NCBI RefSeq assembly: GCF_007752535.1
Contig: NZ_CP036426.1
Coordinates: forward strand, 620,001 to 684,000
Length of the DNA: 64,000 nucleotides
DNA from: Tautonia plasticadhaerens
GTDB taxonomy: Bacteria; Planctomycetota; Planctomycetia; Isosphaerales; Isosphaeraceae
Direction: 5' to 3'
This document shows positions 1 through 8,182 of the stretch, one piece after another. A program made the position numbers and the translations under genes. The stretch's first letter is position 1, and every line of letters starts with the position of its first letter. Under the pieces are notes generated by a model that worked only from the letters and a program-made list of their open reading frames with translations, did no database searches and was not told where the DNA came from.

Positions 1-560
1 GCCTCGGCGTTCCTGGCATAATCGGCGGCCGAGGCGGGGTCGAAGTCGGTCAGGGCGTCCCGGACCACCTCGATCACCCCGGACCAGAGTGCCACGTCGA
101 ACCAGGCGTGGGGGTCGACCTGGCCGCCGACGAGGTCGATCAGCCGATCGGGCGGGATCCCCTCGGCCACGGGGACGGCCGGCTTGCTCCGGCCGAGGCG
201 TTCGAGCACGTCCCCCATCTTCCCTTCGAGGTGCAGGCCGGAATAGAAGATTGCGTCGGCCCCGGAGAGCGCGGTGATGTCTCCGGGAGAGGGCTTGTAG
301 AGGTGGGGATCCACCCCCGCCCCCATCAAGCTCGACACCGAGACCCGATCCCCCCCCACCCGCTCGACCACCTCGGCGACCATGCCGGTGGTGCAGACGA
401 CCCCGATGGGCCCATCCCCTCCGTAGGTCGAGGGCGATCCCCCGGATTTCGGGCCCTCCCCGCAGCCGGACGCCGTCGCGACCAGCGCGACCAGCACGAC
501 CCCGAACCGCCGGCCCCGATTGATCCCCCCCGGCCCGCACCGGCCCGATCCTCGTGCCAC
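1..560 (-). CDS. Metal ABC transporter substrate-binding lipoprotein (ZnuA/MntA/TroA type), 3' end outside window
   Basis: About 186 residues are present; the rest lies beyond the left edge. The GTG at 558-560 gives a basic N-terminus, a hydrophobic segment and a lipobox-like ASGC, so the mature protein is probably a lipid-anchored extracytoplasmic receptor. The body has the cluster A-I receptor landmarks in order: CTTGMVAEVVERVGGDRV, SLMGAGVDPHLYKPSPGD, IFYSGLHLEGKM and DPHAWFDVALW. The His residues of DPHLY and DPHAW are the expected first two metal ligands. The family delivers Mn(II) or Zn(II) to an ABC importer; the metal cannot be told from this part. A good promoter (642-670) overlapping an inverted repeat lies upstream, as expected for a metal-regulated gene. 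The start codon is less certain than the family. Confidence 0.88.
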   Translation of the reverse strand, partial: MARGSGRCGPGGINRGRRFGVVLVALVATASGCGEGPKSGGSPSTYGGDGPIGVVCTTGMVAEVVERVGGDRVSVSSLMGAGVDPHLYKPSPGDITALSGADAIFYSGLHLEGKMGDVLERLGRSKPAVPVAEGIPPDRLIDLVGGQVDPHAWFDVALWSGVIEVVRDALTDFDPASAADYARNAE

Positions 561-635
561 ACTCAGAATGGCGAACGCCCCGCGCTGTTCGTGCCCCACG
601 GCGATTGGCCCCTTTCATGCCCGGACGATCCGTAC

Positions 636-693
636 GATTGCATCTTACGGCGCGACGTTGGAAGACGCAATCCCGTTTTTTGGGCAACCAAAA
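636..693. promoter_or_regulatory. Two inverted repeats over the divergent promoter region (candidate operators)
   Basis: GATTGCATCTT (636-646) pairs with GAAGACGCAATC (661-672) with one mismatch and covers the -10 and -35 boxes of the minus-strand promoter. A second palindrome, TTTTGG-GCAA-CCAAAA (678-693), lies just upstream of that -35. The position suits a metalloregulator, but I do not recognise a known box. Confidence 0.35.
642..670 (-). promoter_or_regulatory. Promoter of the metal-binding lipoprotein gene
   Basis: Minus strand: -35 TTGCGT (665-670), 17 bp, -10 TAAGAT (642-647), about 80 bp before the GTG start. It lies between the arms of an inverted repeat (636-646 and 661-672). Confidence 0.45.
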
Positions 694-729
694 TTCCCTG
701 CTCGCCCCTCCGGCGAGGCGGAGACCCCG

Positions 730-1047
730 ATGCGCCGGCGAACCTTCGCGATCCTGATCCTGGGCCTGGCCCTTTCTCCCTCGGCGATCGGCTCGGGGGG
801 CCCGGCGGGGTGGTTCCGGGCCGAGCGGGGCCGGGGCCTGTTCTCGGCGGGCAGGCCGATGCCGGGGCCAGCCGGGGCGTTGGTGTCGGATCGCGGTCGG
901 CCCGGGGGCCTCGTGCGGGGCGGGCATCGGCCCTTCGGCTCGGTTCATGGCGGCCTGGAGACGGGGATCGGCTTCGGATACCCCGCCCCCTACCCGACCG
1001 GGGGCGGGACGGCGGTGAGCCTCCCTCGGCTGTTCCACGGGCGGTGA
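730..1047 (+). CDS. Small secreted protein of unknown function
   Basis: A 105-residue product. The ATG at 730 follows a purine-rich GGCGGAG and starts a clear signal peptide: RRR, a hydrophobic ILILGLALSPSA stretch, then a polar mature part. The mature chain is rich in Gly, Arg and Pro, ends PRLFHGR, has no cysteines and shows no recognisable domain. Longer in-frame extensions upstream lack a ribosome-binding site. It is the first of three consecutive small secreted genes, a common planctomycete pattern. Function unknown. Confidence 0.5.
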   Translation: MRRRTFAILILGLALSPSAIGSGGPAGWFRAERGRGLFSAGRPMPGPAGALVSDRGRPGGLVRGGHRPFGSVHGGLETGIGFGYPAPYPTGGGTAVSLPRLFHGR

Positions 1048-1109
1048 TCGGCGATCGAGCGGTCGGCCGTCCCCCTCACTCGACTCGGGACGATGTTCAG
1101 GAGCGAACG

Positions 1110-1574
1110 ATGATGCGATGCGACAGGATGGTCCTCGGATTGGCGGCCCTGCTGGCGGCGTCGGGTACGGCGGCGGCGCAGTCGTGGTCGGCGGGTGATG
1201 CGAGGCGCATGCACAACTTCGTGGAATACGGGGTTCCCGATCCCGGGTACGTCCCGAATGCGTATTTCGTCGACCCGCCGACCTCCCTGCCGCCGAACGC
1301 CTACGCCCGACGCGCCACCCCGGGGGGGTTGATCGAGACGGCGGCCCGACGCCTCAACCCCTTCTCGGCCCCCTCGAGGGCCTCGGACATCACCTTCGCC
1401 CCGGCCCCCTACCGCCAGGGCCCCCCCGCGGGGAGTTACCGGGTGATGCGCCCCCCTTACGGCCCCGCCGGATACCATTACTCGATGTCGGGCGCCGTCA
1501 CCCCGATGGCATCGCCGACGACGACCGGGGGGGCCCTCGTGCCGGGGGTGAACTGCCCGACCTGCCCCCGCTGA
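1110..1574 (+). CDS. Secreted Pro/Tyr-rich protein of unknown function
   Basis: 154 residues. AGGAG at 1099-1103 sits 6 nt before the ATG at 1110; a second ATG follows directly. The N-terminus is a signal peptide (MVLGLAALLAASGTAAAQ, cleavage expected after AAA/Q). The mature chain is rich in Pro, Tyr and Ala, with two cysteines near the C-terminus (CPTCPR). The CxxC could form a disulfide or bind a metal, but nothing else supports that. It shares a secreted, low-complexity character with both neighbours. No family recognised. Confidence 0.6.
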   Translation: MMRCDRMVLGLAALLAASGTAAAQSWSAGDARRMHNFVEYGVPDPGYVPNAYFVDPPTSLPPNAYARRATPGGLIETAARRLNPFSAPSRASDITFAPAPYRQGPPAGSYRVMRPPYGPAGYHYSMSGAVTPMASPTTTGGALVPGVNCPTCPR

Positions 1575-1677
1575 TCGTGCCGTCCCTCGACGGGCCTCGG
1601 CCCGGCGTCGGCCCCCTCCGACGTCGGGCCGAACGCCGGCCCGACCCGCCTCATTCACCACCGGGAGCGTGACTGCG

Positions 1678-2109
1678 ATGACTCGACGGTTCCCCCTCGC
1701 CCTGCTCGGGGCCGGCGTCCTGCTGACGATGATCGCGGGGCCCGCGTCGGCCCAGGTCGCCGGGGGCGTCGCACCTCCCGACCCGGCCTCGGCGCCGATC
1801 TACGACCCGCCGGGCTACTACGGCATGGCCTGGGGCGTACCGAGCTTCGGCGTGCCCCGGGCCTACTCCAACTTCGCCTCGCCGTTCGGGGGCGTCGGCT
1901 ATGGGTACGGCTACTCGCCCTACGCCCTGCTGCCCGGGCCGTACGGTGGTGCCCTCTGGCGTCCGGGGTTCATCGAGCCGGGCTATTTCTATGCCCAGGG
2001 GGCCTACAGCACCTATCCGATCCCCAGGGGGGCCGTCACGCCTCCTCCCGGCGTGCCGGTCGGGTATTACGCCCCGGCGTTGGGGCCGCCGATGTTCTTC
2101 CGGCCCTGA
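1678..2109 (+). CDS. Secreted Tyr/Gly/Pro-rich protein of unknown function
   Basis: 143 residues. The ATG at 1678 is preferred because GGGAG lies 10 nt upstream, whereas the in-frame GTG at 1669 is only 1 nt from it. A signal peptide (LALLGAGVLLTMIAGPASAQ) is followed by a chain dominated by Tyr, Gly and Pro (for example GGVGYGYGYSPYALLPGPYG). Such composition is usual for planctomycete surface or extracellular proteins of unknown role. No cysteines and no recognised domain. Confidence 0.6.
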   Translation: MTRRFPLALLGAGVLLTMIAGPASAQVAGGVAPPDPASAPIYDPPGYYGMAWGVPSFGVPRAYSNFASPFGGVGYGYGYSPYALLPGPYGGALWRPGFIEPGYFYAQGAYSTYPIPRGAVTPPPGVPVGYYAPALGPPMFFRP

Positions 2110-2167
2110 GGAGGATCGGGGTCAGGGGCACTCGGGTCGATCCGGGGAGAGGCCATCGACCGGGCGA

Positions 2168-2185
2168 CCTCGGCCCGCGCCGAGG
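2168..2185. terminator. Short hairpin between convergent genes
   Basis: CCTCGGC, 4-nt loop, GCCGAGG, between the stop of the plus-strand secreted gene and the stop of the minus-strand MCE gene. No T-run, so a weak candidate. Confidence 0.3.
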
Positions 2186-2219
2186 CCGGCGGTCGGTGCC
2201 GAGGCCGGCCGATCGGCGG

Positions 2220-3338
2220 TCACGCCTGGGGGGTGAAGAGGATGATCTCCACCCTCCGGTCCGGCCCGCCCGACTGCGGGTCGGCCGAGGGGATCTGGGG
2301 CCGGTGGCGGCCGAAGCCGACGGCGGCGACGGTCCGGGAGCGGAACCAGCCGGCCGAGTCGAGGCCGTGGGAGTCGACGAGGTACCGGCGGACCGCCTCG
2401 GCCTGCTGCTGGGTGAGCCGCTCGGCGAGCAGGTCGTCGAGCGCGCCGTCGGTGTAGGCGGCGACGATGACGTCGGTCTGCTTGGTCAGGTGCTCCTTGG
2501 TCCACTTGGCGACCTCGTCCAGCCTGCCCCGGCCGGGCTCGGTCAGCATCGCCCGGCCGGGCTCGAAGAGGTCCGACTCGGACAGGGTCATCGCGTAGCG
2601 GTCGGAGTTCGGCCGATAGAGGGCCAACTCGCGGTCGTCGTACCCGCGTCGGGTGAAGTACCGGGAGATGGGCCAGGTGTTCTTGATGGCGTCCAGGTTG
2701 TCCTGGAGGTCGGTCAGGGTCCGCTCGCCCCGGTCGGTGAGGCTGACGAGGCGATCGACCGGCTCGTCGTCGGTGAGCAGCCGGCCGATGGTGCCCTCTC
2801 CCCCCCGGATCGAGGAGGCGATGGCGTTGACCTCGGCCAGTCCGCGCTCGGCCTCGTCGGCGACGGCGTCGACGCGGGCCAGGGCGTCGGTGGCCTCTCG
2901 CATCAGGTCGGCCAGCTCGATGGGGGGGACGCTCCGGACGAGCCCGCCTTCGGGCAGGACCTCGGCGCCGGGGCTGCCGGGGCTGATCTCGACCACCCGG
3001 GCGCCGACGACCCCCTGGGTGACGATCCGGGCCTCGGCGTCGGTGCGGATCAACGGCCGGAGCCGGGCATCGACCCGGAGCACCAGCCGGACCGGCCTTC
3101 CCGGCTCGTCCGGGGGCTCGATCCCCTCGACGACCCCCGCGTCCACACCCTGCACGAAGACCCGGCCGCCCGGCTCCAGGCCGGCGACCGACTCGAATTC
3201 TGCCAGGAGCCGATAGGTGTCCTGCACCTGCCAGTTCTTCGAGGCGACCTGCACCGCCCCGAAGCCGGCCAGGCCGAGGATCCCCAGGCAGAAGACCCCG
3301 CTGGCCAGCGCCCTGATCGGCCCGATCTCTCGTCTCAT
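2220..3338 (-). CDS. MCE/MlaD-family protein fused to a C-terminal OmpA-like domain
   Basis: 372 residues from the ATG at 3338, which follows GGAGGG by 7 nt; the open frame upstream has no such site. Residues about 10-30 form one membrane anchor. About 43-125 is an MCE (MlaD) domain (VAGLEPGGRVFVQGVDAGVV, then TDAEARIVTQGVVGARVVEI). A helical linker follows (about 135-200). The C-terminal part (about 255-372) looks like an OmpA peptidoglycan-associated domain (VAAYTDGALDDLLAERLTQQQ, VRRYLVDSHGLDS, GFGRHRPQI, GPDRRVEIIL). MCE proteins are the periplasmic lipid-binding part of ABC systems that move lipids between membranes; the OmpA part would tie it to the wall. It follows the MlaE permease on the same strand, about 185 bp away. 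No ATPase gene is adjacent. Confidence 0.85.
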   Translation of the reverse strand: MRREIGPIRALASGVFCLGILGLAGFGAVQVASKNWQVQDTYRLLAEFESVAGLEPGGRVFVQGVDAGVVEGIEPPDEPGRPVRLVLRVDARLRPLIRTDAEARIVTQGVVGARVVEISPGSPGAEVLPEGGLVRSVPPIELADLMREATDALARVDAVADEAERGLAEVNAIASSIRGGEGTIGRLLTDDEPVDRLVSLTDRGERTLTDLQDNLDAIKNTWPISRYFTRRGYDDRELALYRPNSDRYAMTLSESDLFEPGRAMLTEPGRGRLDEVAKWTKEHLTKQTDVIVAAYTDGALDDLLAERLTQQQAEAVRRYLVDSHGLDSAGWFRSRTVAAVGFGRHRPQIPSADPQSGGPDRRVEIILFTPQA

Positions 3339-3523
3339 CGCGATGCCCTCCTCGATCCGATCGGTCCCAGGGTGTCTTCGCCCCCGCCCTCCCATCCCTT
3401 GGGTCGTCCCGGCCGATTCAAAGCCGAGGTCGCACCCCCGAGACCGGACCGGGAGGCCCGGATCACGCTCCATTTATTTATTGTAGGAGACGGCCGGGGA
3501 AGACCAGTCGAGTCGTCCCCTCG

Positions 3524-4303
3524 TCAGCCGACCCAGCCGATCGCCGACGTCGCCCACTGGATCAGCGGCACGAGCACCACGTTGGCGGCGAAGATCAGCA
3601 GGACCGAGGCCACCACCCCCCGGGTCGCCGACCCGCCGATCGCCTCCGTCGACCGCTCCGACCGCAGCCCGACCCAGCAGCCGACGAGCCCGACGATCAG
3701 GCCGAAGATGGCCGTCTTGAGCGTCCCGGGGAGCACGTCGGCCAGCCTCAGGTAGTCCAGGCAACGCGCGCCGTAGGCCCTCGCCGAGAGCGACCCGCCG
3801 GCCAGCTCGGCCGCCAGGCCGCCAAGCAGGGCCGAGGCGTCGAGCACGACCGTCAACAGCGGCACGGCCAGGGTGCAGGCGACCACCCGGGGGGCCACCA
3901 GGCTCGGGATGGCCGGGGCGCCGAGCACCTCGGCCGCGTCCACCTCCTCGGTCAGGACCTTGGAACTCAACTCGGCCGCCAGCCCCGCGCCGAGCCGGGC
4001 CGCCACCAGGATCGCCGCCAGCATCGGGCCCGTCTCGACCAGGACCGCCGCCGCCAGCACGCTCGGCAAGGTCGCCTCGACCCCGTATCTCAGGAGCAGG
4101 CGGCGGGTCTGCAACCACGTCACCAGCCCGATGCTCAGGCCCGCGACCCCGACGATCGGCAGGCTCCCCCAGGCCACTCGCTCGAACTGCCGGAGCACGT
4201 CCCCCGGCCTCCGGACGAGGGCCAGGGGCGCCGCCAGGCACGCCCTCGCCGAGAAGTCGACGAAGCGACCCAGGTCGATCAGCATCCCGATCGGCATCGC
4301 CAT
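3524..4303 (-). CDS. mlaE: MlaE-family ABC transporter permease
   Basis: 259 residues from the ATG at 4303 (usual family length about 260); the upstream extension is Gly/Pro/Arg-rich and unlike the family. Five or six membrane segments are visible, with the family core LPSVLAAAVLVETGPMLAAI, ARLGAGLAAELSSKVLTEEV, VDAAEVLGAPAIPSLVAPRV and SERSTEAIGGSATRGVVASV. MlaE proteins are the inner-membrane permeases of MCE-type lipid transporters, so the downstream MCE/OmpA protein is the likely partner. An MlaF ATPase is normally encoded beside it but is absent here; upstream is the divergent desaturase gene. Confidence 0.9.
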   Translation of the reverse strand: MAMPIGMLIDLGRFVDFSARACLAAPLALVRRPGDVLRQFERVAWGSLPIVGVAGLSIGLVTWLQTRRLLLRYGVEATLPSVLAAAVLVETGPMLAAILVAARLGAGLAAELSSKVLTEEVDAAEVLGAPAIPSLVAPRVVACTLAVPLLTVVLDASALLGGLAAELAGGSLSARAYGARCLDYLRLADVLPGTLKTAIFGLIVGLVGCWVGLRSERSTEAIGGSATRGVVASVLLIFAANVVLVPLIQWATSAIGWVG

Positions 4304-4455
4304 CCCCCCCGGGCCGGGCCGACCCTCGAGGTCGCCCCACACCCCGATCGGACGGGGAAGGCCGCCGCCCTCGCCGGTCTTGCCCCGATCGGCGGCCCGG
4401 CCGGTTCGGCAAAATAGACTCAACCGCGCAAACCGAGTGTGATAGGCTAACTTTA

Positions 4456-4484
4456 TTGACGGATGCCCCGTCCCCCCGGACGAT
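4456..4484 (+). promoter_or_regulatory. Promoter of the desaturase gene
   Basis: -35 TTGACG (4456-4461), 17 bp, -10 GACGAT (4479-4484). It places transcription start near 4491 and so supports translation from ATG 4531; an in-frame TTG at 4456 is part of the -35 box. Confidence 0.4.
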
Positions 4485-4530
4485 CATCGGGCATCCCCCC
4501 GGACGATCGACGGTCCCCCCGGGTTTGCGA

Positions 4531-5658
4531 ATGATGAGCGATCCGCCCCGAGACGCCTCGTGGAAGGCGATCCACCACCGGCTGGTGCCCCTGATGCGGC
4601 CGGACAACCGGACGAACATCGGGTATCTCCTGAAGGAATACGCGCTGCTCGGCCTGGTGCTGACGGCCTGCGGGCTGGCCCACGCGAGGTGGTCGGGCGG
4701 GGGGCTGCCGGGCTGGGCGTACCTGCCGATCGCGGCAGTCGGGGTCTTCGCCGTCGGGGCGATCCAGCATCGCTTCTCGGCCCTGGCGCACGACGCCAGC
4801 CACTACGCCCTGTTCCGGAATAAGCTGGCCAACGAGCTGGCCGGCGACCTGCTGCTGATGTTCCCGATTTTCGGGATGACCCAGCGGTTCCGGGCCACCC
4901 ACCTGGGGCATCATCAGTACCTCAACGATCCCGAGCGCGACCCGGACATCGCCCGCCTGAACGACCCGGTGCCGCACCGGTTCCCCATGCCGAAGGGGGA
5001 GTTCGTCCGCCGGTATGTCCTGGCGGCGGCCCTCTGGCCCCCGGCGACGCTCCGCTACCTGTTCGGCCAGGCCAAGGGGGCGAACTCCAGCAGCGGGGCG
5101 GTCTCGGGATCCTTGCGGAACGTCTACCGCTTCCGGCTGGGACGGTGCCTCCGGGGGGCATACTGGCTGTCGGTCCTGACGGTCGTGCACGCCACCGGGA
5201 CCTGGGCCCTGTTCTTCCTCTACTGGGTGCTCCCGGCGCTGACGATCTTCCCGATGCTGATGCAGCTCCGGGAGATCTCCCACCACAGCAACGCCCCGGG
5301 GGAGGACCGGGTCGCCGGCTCCCGGATCTTCCGGGTCCACCCGTTCTGGTCGGCCTGCGTGTTCCCGTACGGGCAGGACGACCACCTGACGCATCACCTG
5401 TTCGCCATGCTGCCCCATTACAACATGAAGGCGGCCAACCGGATCCTCCTGGAAGACCCCCGGATCCGGGACCGAGTGGTCGTCTGCCGGGGGTTCTTCT
5501 TCCGGACCCTCGGCACCGACGGTCCCTCGGTGCTCGACGTGCTGGCCCGGCGGCCCGAGCCGGGGGATCTGATCTGGGACGGCCCCCCCCGGCGGTCGGA
5601 TCGGGCTGAAGCCGAAGCCGAGGCACCAGAGGCCGCCACGCTCGCCCCCGCCTCCTGA
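4531..5658 (+). CDS. Membrane fatty acid desaturase
   Basis: 375 residues from ATG 4531 (a second ATG follows at once). It has the three histidine boxes of the membrane di-iron desaturases: HDASH (residues 87-91), HLGHH (124-128) and HLTHH (285-289), plus an extra EISHH at 249-252. Hydrophobic pairs surround residues 38-50, 64-80, 105-115, 208-240. The family inserts a double bond into acyl chains at the inner membrane, using oxygen and electrons from ferredoxin or cytochrome. The box spacing suits the FA_desaturase family, including carotenoid ketolase/hydroxylase relatives, so the exact substrate is open. The C-terminal 30 residues are an Ala/Glu tail. A membrane protein gene follows 30 bp later, probably in the same operon. 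Confidence 0.88.
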   Translation: MMSDPPRDASWKAIHHRLVPLMRPDNRTNIGYLLKEYALLGLVLTACGLAHARWSGGGLPGWAYLPIAAVGVFAVGAIQHRFSALAHDASHYALFRNKLANELAGDLLLMFPIFGMTQRFRATHLGHHQYLNDPERDPDIARLNDPVPHRFPMPKGEFVRRYVLAAALWPPATLRYLFGQAKGANSSSGAVSGSLRNVYRFRLGRCLRGAYWLSVLTVVHATGTWALFFLYWVLPALTIFPMLMQLREISHHSNAPGEDRVAGSRIFRVHPFWSACVFPYGQDDHLTHHLFAMLPHYNMKAANRILLEDPRIRDRVVVCRGFFFRTLGTDGPSVLDVLARRPEPGDLIWDGPPRRSDRAEAEAEAPEAATLAPAS

Positions 5659-5688
5659 CCCGCAACCGCCAACCCCCCCGGTTCGACG

Positions 5689-6306
5689 ATGGCCCACGCC
5701 CCGATCCAGGTCGACGACCTGACCGCGATCCACTCCGAACTGCGCTCCGACCTGCTCCGGGTCGCCCTCCGGGACCGCTGGGACCGCGCCTTGATGGCCC
5801 TCGGGTGGCTGCACCTGGCGTTCTTCGCCGCGAACCAGTGGGCGGCCATGGCCCTGAACGCGAAGTGGCCCCACCTGCTGCTCTGGCCCGCCGAGGTGGC
5901 GGCGATCGTCTTCCTGCTGCGGGGGATGCTGGGCCGGGGATGGTGGCGGTCGACCCCCCTGGCCGGGGTGCTGATGCGGGTCTGGATCACCTTCCTGATC
6001 ATCGACTTCAACGCCGTGACCCTCAACGCGATGACCGGCATCGACCAGTTCCGCTGGTACTTCCTCGTCTGGGCCGGGCTGAGTTCCTTCGGGTTCGCCA
6101 CCACGGCCTGGCTCTGCGGCGCCTGGTTCCTGGTCCCGGCGTTCGTCATGTACTTCTGCGGGCTGGCGATGGCCCGCTGGATCGAGTGGAGCTTCCTGCT
6201 GCACGGGTTCGCCTGGTGGGCGATCCTCCAGGGGATCGGCCTCGGGCTGCTCCGGGAACGGAGGCGCCGGGAGGACGGTTTCGACGAGTTCGCCGTCGAG
6301 GGTTGA
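5689..6306 (+). CDS. Polytopic membrane protein of unknown function
   Basis: 205 residues with about five hydrophobic segments (around 35-48, 62-80, 98-110, 120-150, 160-185). It is rich in Trp and Phe and begins with a charged amphipathic stretch (DDLTAIHSELRSDLLRVALRD). No family recognised. It lies 30 bp after the desaturase and 5 bp before trmL, all on one strand, so the three are likely co-transcribed. A role connected with membrane lipid modification is inference from position only. Confidence 0.7.
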   Translation: MAHAPIQVDDLTAIHSELRSDLLRVALRDRWDRALMALGWLHLAFFAANQWAAMALNAKWPHLLLWPAEVAAIVFLLRGMLGRGWWRSTPLAGVLMRVWITFLIIDFNAVTLNAMTGIDQFRWYFLVWAGLSSFGFATTAWLCGAWFLVPAFVMYFCGLAMARWIEWSFLLHGFAWWAILQGIGLGLLRERRRREDGFDEFAVEG

Positions 6307-6311
6307 GGACC

Positions 6312-6809
6312 ATGCCCACCCCGTCAGTCCCCGAACCCGCAGGCCCTCCCCCCCGGCTGCATGTCGTCCTGTATCAGCCGGAGATCGCGGCGAACGTGGG
6401 GGCCGTCGGCCGGACGTGCGTGGCGATCGGGGCGATGCTCTGGCTGGTCCGGCCGCTGGGGTTCCTGATCGGCGACCGCCAGTTGAAGCGGGCGGGCCTG
6501 GACTACTGGGAACACCTGCGCTGGCGGGTCGTCGACGACCTGGAGGAGATGGCCGGGTGCGTCGGCCCGGATCGCTGCTGCTGGGCCTTCAGCACCCGGG
6601 CCGAGCGGGCTTTCACCGAGGCCCAATACCGGGAGGGGGACGCCCTGGTCTTCGGCCCCGAGAGCCGTGGGCTGCCGGGGCGGCTCGTCGAGGATCGGCC
6701 GGATCGGGCCGTCCGGATCCCGATCCGGGCCGAGGCCAGGAGCCTCAACCTCTCCGTCTCGGTCGCGGTCGGTGCCTTCGAGGCGATCCGGCAGATCGAG
6801 GCCGGCTGA
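6312..6809 (+). CDS. trmL: tRNA (cytidine(34)-2'-O)-methyltransferase
   Basis: 165 residues. The start ATG 6312 overlaps no upstream gene, with GAGG at 6305-6308. It is a single-domain SPOUT methylase with the trefoil-knot motifs in order: N-terminal VVLYQPEIAANVGAVGRTCV, then LVFGPESRGLPGRLV and the C-terminal LNLSVSVAVGAFEAI. Length and motifs fit TrmL, which methylates the 2'-OH of the wobble nucleotide of some tRNA-Leu using S-adenosylmethionine. Related SpoU-family enzymes are larger and carry extra N-terminal domains. Cytoplasmic. Confidence 0.93.
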   Translation: MPTPSVPEPAGPPPRLHVVLYQPEIAANVGAVGRTCVAIGAMLWLVRPLGFLIGDRQLKRAGLDYWEHLRWRVVDDLEEMAGCVGPDRCCWAFSTRAERAFTEAQYREGDALVFGPESRGLPGRLVEDRPDRAVRIPIRAEARSLNLSVSVAVGAFEAIRQIEAG

Positions 6810-6836
6810 ACGGACCGGCCGACCGGGCTCGGGGCG

Positions 6837-6866
6837 TTGCCCGGGGCCTCGGCGAAGGGCGACAAT
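6837..6866 (+). promoter_or_regulatory. Promoter of the endonuclease/phosphatase gene
   Basis: -35 TTGCCC (6837-6842), 18 bp, -10 GACAAT (6861-6866), about 60 bp before ATG 6928. Confidence 0.4.
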
Positions 6867-6927
6867 AGCGAGGCCCCGGCGACCGCGCCGGTCCCCGCCG
6901 CCGATATCCCACCGATCGAGGAGAACG

Positions 6928-8109
6928 ATGCCCCGCGCCCTGCTTCGCCTGGTCGCCTCCGCCCTCGCCGCCTGGACCGTCGCCGATCGGGCCTGGGCCC
7001 AGGGCCCGGAAACCATCCGGGTCGCCACCTTCAACGCCTCGCTCAACCGCCCGGAGCCGGGGGGCCTTGTCCGGGATCTGGGCTCGACGGACGACCCCCA
7101 GGCCAGGGCGGTCGCCGAGGTCATCCGGCGGGTCCGGCCCGACGTGCTGCTCGTCAACGAGTTCGACTTCGACCCCGAAGGGAGGGCCGCCGACCTGTTC
7201 CGGCGCAACTACCTGGAGTCCCCGCGGGGAGCGACCGAGCCGCTCCGGTACGAATTCGCTTACGTCCCCGAGGTCAACACCGGCGTCCCGAGCGGCGCCG
7301 ACCTGGACAGCGACGGTCGGGTCGTCGTCGAGCCCGGCTCCCGGGGCTACGGCAACGACGCGATCGGCTACGGCGAGTTCCCCGGCCAGTACGGCATGGT
7401 GGTCTACTCCCGGTTCCCGATCGAGGAGGAGGGCGTCCGATCCTTCCGGGAGGTCCTCTGGAAGGACATGCCCGGCGCCCTGCTCCCTACCCGGGAGGAC
7501 GGCTCGCCCTGGTACTCACCCGAGGCGCTGGCGGTGCTGCGGCTGTCGTCGAAGACGCACGTGGACGTGCCGATCCGGATCGGGGACTCGGAGCTGCACC
7601 TGCTGGCCAGCCACCCGACGCCCCCGGCCTTCGACGGGCCGGAGCGGAGGAACGCCCGCCGCAACCACGACGAGATCCGGCTCTGGGCCGACTACCTCTC
7701 GGGGGGCCCCGCCGCCTCGTACCTCGTCCCCGGCGGGCAGGCCCCGGAACCCCCGGAGCGGTTCGTGATCCTCGGCGACCTGAACGCCGACCCGTTGGAC
7801 GGTTCCAGCCTGCCCGGGGCGATCGACCGATTGCTCGACCACCCCAGGGTCGACGCCTCCTTCGTCCCCACCGGCGCCGGGGCCGCCGAGGCCGCCCGCC
7901 TCCAGGGCGGGATCAACGCCGAGCACCGGGGAGACCCGTCGCGCGACACCGCCGACTTCGACGACGACCGGGTCGGCAACCTTCGGGTCGATTACGTGCT
8001 GCCGTCCCGGGGGCTGACCGTCTCCGGAGGGGGCGTCTTCTGGCCGACGGCCGGCCCGACGGCCGATTCGGACCACCGCCTCGTCTTCCTCGACGTCGAC
8101 TGGCCCTGA
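6928..8109 (+). CDS. Secreted endonuclease/exonuclease/phosphatase-fold protein
   Basis: 393 residues. GAGGAG (6918-6923) precedes the ATG and a signal peptide (RLVASALAAWTVADRAWA) follows. The EEP fold is shown by IRVATFNASL (first strand with metal-site Asn), VLLVNEFDF (in place of the usual QE), LLASHPTPP, FVILGDLNADP (the GDxN motif with the catalytic Asp/Asn pair) and the C-terminal SDHRLVFLDV (SDH motif). It is a metal-dependent hydrolase acting outside the cytoplasm on nucleic acid, phosphodiester or inositol phosphate substrates; the substrate cannot be read from sequence. Single-gene unit with its own promoter and a strong hairpin after it. Confidence 0.88.
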   Translation: MPRALLRLVASALAAWTVADRAWAQGPETIRVATFNASLNRPEPGGLVRDLGSTDDPQARAVAEVIRRVRPDVLLVNEFDFDPEGRAADLFRRNYLESPRGATEPLRYEFAYVPEVNTGVPSGADLDSDGRVVVEPGSRGYGNDAIGYGEFPGQYGMVVYSRFPIEEEGVRSFREVLWKDMPGALLPTREDGSPWYSPEALAVLRLSSKTHVDVPIRIGDSELHLLASHPTPPAFDGPERRNARRNHDEIRLWADYLSGGPAASYLVPGGQAPEPPERFVILGDLNADPLDGSSLPGAIDRLLDHPRVDASFVPTGAGAAEAARLQGGINAEHRGDPSRDTADFDDDRVGNLRVDYVLPSRGLTVSGGGVFWPTAGPTADSDHRLVFLDVDWP

Positions 8110-8123
8110 TCGCTCACGACGCC

Positions 8124-8160
8124 CGAAACGACGCCGCCCCGCGCGGGGCGGGGCGGCGTC
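8124..8160. terminator. Bidirectional hairpin terminator, copy 1
   Basis: A long G+C hairpin (arms from 8130 and to 8160) between the convergent EEP gene and the Gly-Met gene. On the minus strand it is followed by CGTTTCG. The 37-nt stretch is identical to 10244-10280 after the paralogous gene. Confidence 0.6.
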
Positions 8161-8182
8161 GGACGAAGGTCGGGGGTTCGGC

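Noticed and set aside
108-1109. Long plus-strand open frame across 108-1574
   Set aside because: The first part is antisense to the metal-binding lipoprotein gene, whose protein has clear family motifs. The real gene begins at 1110.
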